From: Mxb001 sp044360385
Lineage (GTDB): Bacteria; Actinomycetota; Actinomycetes; S36-B12
Reading direction: 5' to 3'
Length of the DNA stretch: 9,679 bases
Assembly (NCBI GenBank): GCA_044360385.1
Contig: JBIKKK010000074.1
Coordinates: forward strand, 1 to 9,679
Shown here: piece by piece, positions 5,667-9,679 of the stretch
How positions within the stretch are numbered: position 1 is the stretch's first letter
Layout: each line of letters starts with the position of its first letter
Translations under genes and position numbers: made by a program
Notes under the pieces: model-generated
Databases searched by the model: none
What the model was told of the DNA's origin: nothing
Seen by the model: the letters and a program-made list of their open reading frames with translations, nothing else

Positions 5667-5672
5667 GGCCTG

Positions 5673-7214
5673 ATGCGCCGGGCTGGGAACGTCCTCGTGA
5701 GTCTCCTGCTCACGCTGCCGCTCGTCGGCACCGTCTCCTCCGCGACTGCCGCATCCCCTGACACCACACCAGCGCACCGCACGGTGACCGCGTCCGTCGA
5801 GAGCACCGCCACTCCGCGCGCCCCCCTCGACTGGCGCTCCTGCGGCTCCGGGAGCCCTGCCCGCTGCGCGACCCTCACTGTGCCGCGCGACTGGGGCGAC
5901 CGACGCGTCGAGGGCACCTACCGCATCTCGGTCGCGCGCATCCCCGCCGAGAAGCCCTCGGAGCGCATCGGCGTTATCACCTTCAATCCCGGCGGGCCCG
6001 GCTCGGCCGCCGTCTCCAACATCACGTGGGTGCAGGGCATGCTTCCCCAGCGCGTGCGCGATCGCTTCGACATCGTGGCGTGGGACCCGCGTGGCGTGGG
6101 CGGGTCCGAGCCCAGCATCTCCGGCTGCAGCGTCAAGGACATCGCACCGCCCAAGACCGGCCCGGTCGACTGGGACGCCTGGGCGGACAAGTACGTGCGG
6201 GTCAATGGCGAGGCCGCGGCAGGATGTTTCGAGGCCAATCGTCGGCATGCGCCCTACGTCGGCACCTGGCAGCTGGTCCGCGACCTGGACGCTCTGCGCG
6301 CGGCACTCGGCGAGGAGAGTCTCACCTTCTGGGGCATGAGCTACGGATCCACGGTCGGTCGCGCCTACGCACAGTACTTCCCCGATCGCGTGCGCGCCCT
6401 GCTGCTCGACGGCGTGATCTCGCCGCTGTCGACCATTGAGCTCTGGGCGCGCGAGCACACCTGGGATGATCCGCTGGCGATCGAGACGATGCTCGCGGCG
6501 CTCGGCCCGGCCTACCAGGCGAAGTACGAACGAGTCATGTCGTCACTGCAGACGCGCACTCTCCGCTCGAGCGACGGAAGTCGCATCACTCGCTGGACGG
6601 TCGGCAAGGACATCATCAGTTGGGCGTCGTACCAGTCCACGTGGAGTTCCGTGGCTGCCCTCCTCGATCGCGTCAATGCCGGGCTGCGCGCCCGAGATGC
6701 CGCGGTGGGGCAGCGGGATATCGCCGCGGCAGCCCGCATGCTCTCGGCAACGTCAGCGAGATCGTCAGGACCGGAGCCCAAGGGCTGGTTCGATCCGCAG
6801 TGGACCTACGTCAACTGCTCGGACATGCCCGATCGCCCCACTCCCGCACGCCTCGCCGAGATCGCGCGCGAGGGAGCTGCGGCCGGGGGCGTGCACGTCG
6901 GGCAGGCAGTGCTGCGCGAGGGCGCGCAGTGCGCCGGCCTCCCGCGCTTCGGCCGACCGATCCCGCGCATCCTCAGTTTCCTCACCCTCGACACGCCTCC
7001 GCTCGTCGCCAACGCGCTCGCCGACAACCGCACACCGTGGACCGCCGCGGTGGAGATGTCTCGCGCCTTCACCGGTGCGCGCACCGTGCAGTACGGCGGC
7101 ACCCATCACATCGTCTACGGCCGCACCACGCCGTGCGTCGACCGCCCCATCACGCGCTACCTGGTCAACGTGAAGCTCCCCGGGCGAAATGTCGTCTGCC
7201 CACTGCGGTACTGA
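5673..7214 (+). CDS. Secreted alpha/beta hydrolase, TAP-like (peptidase family S33)
   Basis: Predicted exported serine hydrolase related to Streptomyces tripeptidyl aminopeptidases, which cut short peptides from protein N-termini outside the cell; the substrate here is unproven. A Sec signal is seen at 1-27 (MRRAGN, hydrophobic core, SATA-A). There is no lipobox. The oxyanion-hole loop is N105-P-G-G-P-G110, followed by VAWDPRGVGGS. The nucleophile elbow is G-M-S223-Y-G. The C-terminal TAP domain carries the acid in A-D451-NRTPW and the catalytic His in THH (H478 or H479). The usual DpvTP acid motif reads DNRTP here. Several cysteines (for example SCGSG, ARCAT, SGCS, AGC, NCSD, QC, PC, VCP) suggest disulphides, as expected for an extracellular enzyme. 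Length 513 is normal. The stop is one base before the ligase ATG, so translation is probably coupled to the next gene. Confidence 0.9.
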   Translation: MRRAGNVLVSLLLTLPLVGTVSSATAASPDTTPAHRTVTASVESTATPRAPLDWRSCGSGSPARCATLTVPRDWGDRRVEGTYRISVARIPAEKPSERIGVITFNPGGPGSAAVSNITWVQGMLPQRVRDRFDIVAWDPRGVGGSEPSISGCSVKDIAPPKTGPVDWDAWADKYVRVNGEAAAGCFEANRRHAPYVGTWQLVRDLDALRAALGEESLTFWGMSYGSTVGRAYAQYFPDRVRALLLDGVISPLSTIELWAREHTWDDPLAIETMLAALGPAYQAKYERVMSSLQTRTLRSSDGSRITRWTVGKDIISWASYQSTWSSVAALLDRVNAGLRARDAAVGQRDIAAAARMLSATSARSSGPEPKGWFDPQWTYVNCSDMPDRPTPARLAEIAREGAAAGGVHVGQAVLREGAQCAGLPRFGRPIPRILSFLTLDTPPLVANALADNRTPWTAAVEMSRAFTGARTVQYGGTHHIVYGRTTPCVDRPITRYLVNVKLPGRNVVCPLRY

Positions 7215-7215
7215 C

Positions 7216-8772
7216 ATGGACGCCCTTCCGCGCACACTCCCCCAGGCGGTACGCCGCGCCGCTGCCCTGTGGCCTGATCGAGTCGCGTGGATCTTTGACC
7301 TGCGGGACGGGCCTGAGGCTCAGGCATCTACCTCCCTCACCTTCGCCGAAGTAGCCGCAGGCTCAGATCGCGTGGCACGCCACCTGCGTTCCCGAGGCAT
7401 CCGCGCCGGTGACCGGGTCGGCGTCCTCCTGCATAACCGGCCCGAGGCCGCGCTCACCTGGCTCGCCCTCGCACAGCTGGGCGCCACCGCCGTACCGCTC
7501 AACACCAAACTGCGCCACGCCGATGCGAGCTGGATCCTCGCCAAGTCGCGCGCGGTCGCCCTGGTCACCACGCCCGCACTGGCCGAGGGCATCGCACCCC
7601 TGGAGCTTCCCGTGATCGATGTGGCCGACTTCGCCACCGAACTCGGTGAGTCCGACACCGCGCATGCCACACCGCTGCCCGACGTGCACGACCCCGATGA
7701 CATCGTCAACGTGCAGTTCACGTCCGGCACCACGGGGCACCCCAAGGGCTGCCTGCTCTCGCACCGCTACTGGCTGCACCTCGCCACAAGCCTGGTCGAG
7801 GGATTCCCGCGTCTGCGTCCTGATGACCGCATGCTCACCGCGCAGGCGATGTCCTACATGGATCCCCAGTGGAATCTCACCGCATCGCTCATGAGCGGCG
7901 CCTCCCTCGTGGTGCTCGATGGCTTCCATCCCTCGAGCTTCTGGGACCGCGTGCGCGAGCACGACATCACCTACTTCTACTGCCTTGCCGCAATGCCCGT
8001 GCTCATGCTCACCACGCCCCCCGATCCGCATGATCGCGATCATCGAGTGCGCGTCATCCAGTGCTCCGCCATCCCGCCCTCGCGGCACGCCGAGCTCGAG
8101 GAGCGCTGGGGGGCCCCCTGGTTCGAGGTATTCGGCATGACCGAGACCGGAGGCGATATCCACGTCACCGACATCGAGCACGATGCCCTCGTCGGATCTG
8201 GCTCGATCGGAGTCGCCAAGCCCGGGCGGGAGGCGCGCATCATCAACGCAGACGACGCCGATGTGCCGGCCGGCGAGATGGGCGAACTCGTCCTGCGCGG
8301 CCCGGGGATGATGTCCGGCTACGACGATGAGCCCGAGGCCACCGCGCAGGTTTTCCGCGGCGGCTGGCTGCACACGGGCGACCTTGCCCGCCGCGATGCC
8401 GCGGGGATCATCTCCCTCGTCGGCCGCCTCAAGGATGTCGTACGCCGCGCCGGCGAGAATGTCGCTGCTCGCGAGGTCGAGGACACCCTGCTCTCCCATC
8501 CCGCCGTGCGCATGGTCGCGGTGGTGGGCGTGCCCGATGACATCCGCGGCGAGGAGGTCAAGGCCTACCTCGTCCTCACCGACGATCGCGATGCCCAGCA
8601 CGCTGCCGCAGAGCTCGTTGCCTTCTGCACCGATCGCATCGCGCGCTTCAAGGTGCCGCGCTACTGGGAGGTGCGTGACGATCTACCTCGCACTCCCTCG
8701 GAGCGCGTCGCCAAGCCCGAGCTTGTCGCGGGGCACACCTGGGATGCGCAGGAAGGTGTGTGGCTGCCATGA
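7216..8772 (+). CDS. AMP-dependent acyl-CoA synthetase/ligase (ANL family)
   Basis: Cytoplasmic enzyme that activates a carboxylic acid with ATP to an acyl-adenylate and then transfers it to CoA; the substrate is unknown, with fatty or carnitine-like acids the nearest guesses. The 518 residues are of family length. Motifs in order: P-loop T169-SGTTGHPKG-178, F306-GMTETGG-313, H386-TGD389, hinge G-R404-LKD407 and RRAGENVAAREVE. The final A10 motif, usually PxSGKxxK, reads PSERVAK (E496, R497, K500), so Arg stands where the adenylation lysine is expected. The ATG at 7216 is chosen: it follows the hydrolase stop by one base, and the upstream in-frame ATG at 7189 would add nine residues lying inside the hydrolase. 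No separate SD is seen, so coupling is likely. A GNAT gene follows after 13 bp. Confidence 0.9.
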   Translation: MDALPRTLPQAVRRAAALWPDRVAWIFDLRDGPEAQASTSLTFAEVAAGSDRVARHLRSRGIRAGDRVGVLLHNRPEAALTWLALAQLGATAVPLNTKLRHADASWILAKSRAVALVTTPALAEGIAPLELPVIDVADFATELGESDTAHATPLPDVHDPDDIVNVQFTSGTTGHPKGCLLSHRYWLHLATSLVEGFPRLRPDDRMLTAQAMSYMDPQWNLTASLMSGASLVVLDGFHPSSFWDRVREHDITYFYCLAAMPVLMLTTPPDPHDRDHRVRVIQCSAIPPSRHAELEERWGAPWFEVFGMTETGGDIHVTDIEHDALVGSGSIGVAKPGREARIINADDADVPAGEMGELVLRGPGMMSGYDDEPEATAQVFRGGWLHTGDLARRDAAGIISLVGRLKDVVRRAGENVAAREVEDTLLSHPAVRMVAVVGVPDDIRGEEVKAYLVLTDDRDAQHAAAELVAFCTDRIARFKVPRYWEVRDDLPRTPSERVAKPELVAGHTWDAQEGVWLP

Positions 8773-8785
8773 AGGAGATGCCGTC

Positions 8786-9352
8786 ATGAACGTGCTGCTG
8801 CGCGACTACCGCCCCGCTGATGATGCTGCCGCGCGCGCGATCTACGAGGAATCCTTCCCGCCAAGCCTGCGCGCGCCGTGGAACGCGCTGGTCGACCACC
8901 GTCACGATGAGCGCTTCGTCGTGCTGGCGGACGCCGACGGCACCGCCGTCGGCATCGCGCTCGTACGCAGACTGGGCGACACCGACATGGCCTTTGTCCG
9001 CTACCTCGCGGTCGATCCCGCACGGCGTGATCAAGGCCTTGGCAGCCAACTCGTGGCGTATCTGCGCGAGCTACTGCGTGACAGCGGGGTCGGCGTACTC
9101 GTGCTCGATGTCGAGAAACCGGTGAGTGCGCATGCGGAAGATGATCGGCGGCGCATTGCCTTCTATCAGCGGTGCGGCGTCGACCTTCTGGATGTGCCGG
9201 ACTACTCACCGCCGGAGCATGGTGAGACGGGTGAGATCGTGCCCTTGCTCCTCATGGGCGCGGTGCTCGATGGCGGAGCGGCACTCATCGGCGCACGCCT
9301 GGACGAGGCGGTGCGGGCCGTCCTGCTGCATCGCTACGGCGTGCAGTCCTAA
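8786..9352 (+). CDS. GNAT-family N-acetyltransferase (188 aa)
   Basis: Transfers an acetyl or acyl group from acyl-CoA to an amine; the acceptor is unknown. Residues 1-130 form the GNAT fold: LLRDYRPADD strand-helix at 4-13, substrate strand FVVLAD, and motif A at 71-95 with the CoA pyrophosphate loop R81-D-Q-G84-L-G86. A strand ending in E110 and the AFYQRCG helix at 125-131 follow. Residues 132-188 extend past the core, including DYSPPEH and PLLLMG, a C-terminal strand seen in a GNAT subgroup, and an extra helix at about 163-184. The ATG at 8786 has a strong SD, AAGGAG, eight nt upstream. The same frame is open much further upstream, but that part is shadow of the ligase gene. It is last in the hydrolase-ligase-GNAT operon and may act on the CoA thioester or on a protein lysine; neither is shown. 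Confidence 0.87.
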   Translation: MNVLLRDYRPADDAAARAIYEESFPPSLRAPWNALVDHRHDERFVVLADADGTAVGIALVRRLGDTDMAFVRYLAVDPARRDQGLGSQLVAYLRELLRDSGVGVLVLDVEKPVSAHAEDDRRRIAFYQRCGVDLLDVPDYSPPEHGETGEIVPLLLMGAVLDGGAALIGARLDEAVRAVLLHRYGVQS

Positions 9353-9361
9353 CGAGAGTCG

Positions 9362-9679
9362 TCAGACCTGCTTGCAGACGACGCCGCGGGCGCGTGGCGC
9401 GTCGGTCACGGTGACGACACACGTGGCATCGTCACCAGTGAGGGTGAGCGTGACCTTGGGGCCCTTAGAAGCGACGCGCGTGGTCACATCTGCTGTCGAT
9501 GCGAGCTGCCGCATGAGCGGGCTCAAGGAAATCGTGATCAGCTGATCGGCCAAGGTGTCGGGCCAATCGAGTTTGAGTTGCTCGAGCACGGCATCGGCGA
9601 GGCGGTCGGTCTCCATGTTGGCGGCCGAGGGCTTCGCGGGTGCGCTGGTCGGCGCGGGTGTCGGCGCGGCCGGGGAATC
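9362..9679 (-). CDS. Probable exported protein with Pro/Ala linker (5' end cut by window)
   Basis: The frame stays open to the window edge, giving 105 visible codons; the ATG at 9616 is probably internal. The visible N-terminal part is a Pro/Ala/Thr-rich stretch of about 17 residues (AAPTPAPTSAPAKPSAAN), typical of a linker after a lipoprotein signal or membrane anchor outside the window. The rest, about 80 residues, is a small domain: a helix (DRLADAVLEQLKLDW), then beta-like strands (VTLTLT, CVVTVT). Its two cysteines, in ATCVV and VVCKQV, could form a disulphide. No family is recognised. It is convergent with the GNAT gene, with only nine bases between the stops and no clear terminator there. 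Confidence 0.6.
   Translation of the reverse strand, partial: DSPAAPTPAPTSAPAKPSAANMETDRLADAVLEQLKLDWPDTLADQLITISLSPLMRQLASTADVTTRVASKGPKVTLTLTGDDATCVVTVTDAPRARGVVCKQV

Noticed and set aside
5436..6458. Minus-strand frame (340 codons) opposite the zinc-ribbon and hydrolase genes
   Set aside because: It crosses two well-supported plus-strand genes and their intergenic gap, and has Arg/Gly/Ala-rich noise composition.
7363..8601. Long minus-strand frame (412 codons) opposite the acyl-CoA ligase
   Set aside because: It is a shadow of the ligase gene; there is no SD, no domain, and the composition is typical of high-GC antisense frames.
9358..9382. GTCGTC/GACGAC inverted repeat between the GNAT gene and the last gene, as a terminator
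   Set aside because: Six pairs with a 13-base loop, mostly inside the facing coding region and with no T-run; too weak to call.

Overview
The window is high-GC, densely packed DNA that reads as an actinobacterial (Actinomycetota) chromosome, possibly Micrococcales; the exact lineage cannot be fixed from the sequence. Supporting signs are GC-rich third codon positions, long antisense shadow frames, TANNNT boxes 6-7 nt before start codons that lack a Shine-Dalgarno (SD) site, and the mix of families (TAP-like secreted hydrolase, zf-TFIIB zinc ribbon, 2TM protein, PYROXD2-like flavoprotein). No mobile element, CRISPR array, tRNA or rRNA was seen.

Layout. A plus-strand FAD oxidoreductase, cut by the left edge, ends at 1562 and faces a minus-strand block across a strong hairpin (1600-1635). 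The minus block, read right to left, is: a 2TM membrane protein (5219-4962), a GlpQ-type glycerophosphodiester phosphodiesterase (4935-3958), then a new transcription unit with a sigma70-like promoter (3893-3921), a yybP-ykoY-type manganese riboswitch (about 3884-3784), a 145-residue lipoprotein (3754-3317), a TerC-family membrane protein (3315-2329), a small secreted protein (2332-1919) and a very acidic 64-residue lipoprotein (1837-1643). From 5312 the plus strand carries a zinc-ribbon protein, a secreted TAP-like alpha/beta hydrolase, an AMP-dependent acyl-CoA ligase and a GNAT acetyltransferase. The last three are tightly spaced and probably form one operon. A minus-strand exported-protein gene is cut by the right edge.

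The most interesting unit is 1643-3921. Here the manganese riboswitch does not sit directly in front of terC. It heads an operon whose first gene is an uncharacterised lipoprotein, followed by terC with a 1-nt gap, then a secreted protein overlapping terC by ATGA, then an acidic lipoprotein. TerC-family proteins are known to export Mn2+ and to help metalate secreted enzymes, so the three exported partners may belong to an envelope manganese-handling module. This is inference from gene order and the riboswitch. Within the operon, the start region of the secreted protein is tandemly duplicated (33-bp period), giving two in-frame ATG codons with nearly identical leaders.
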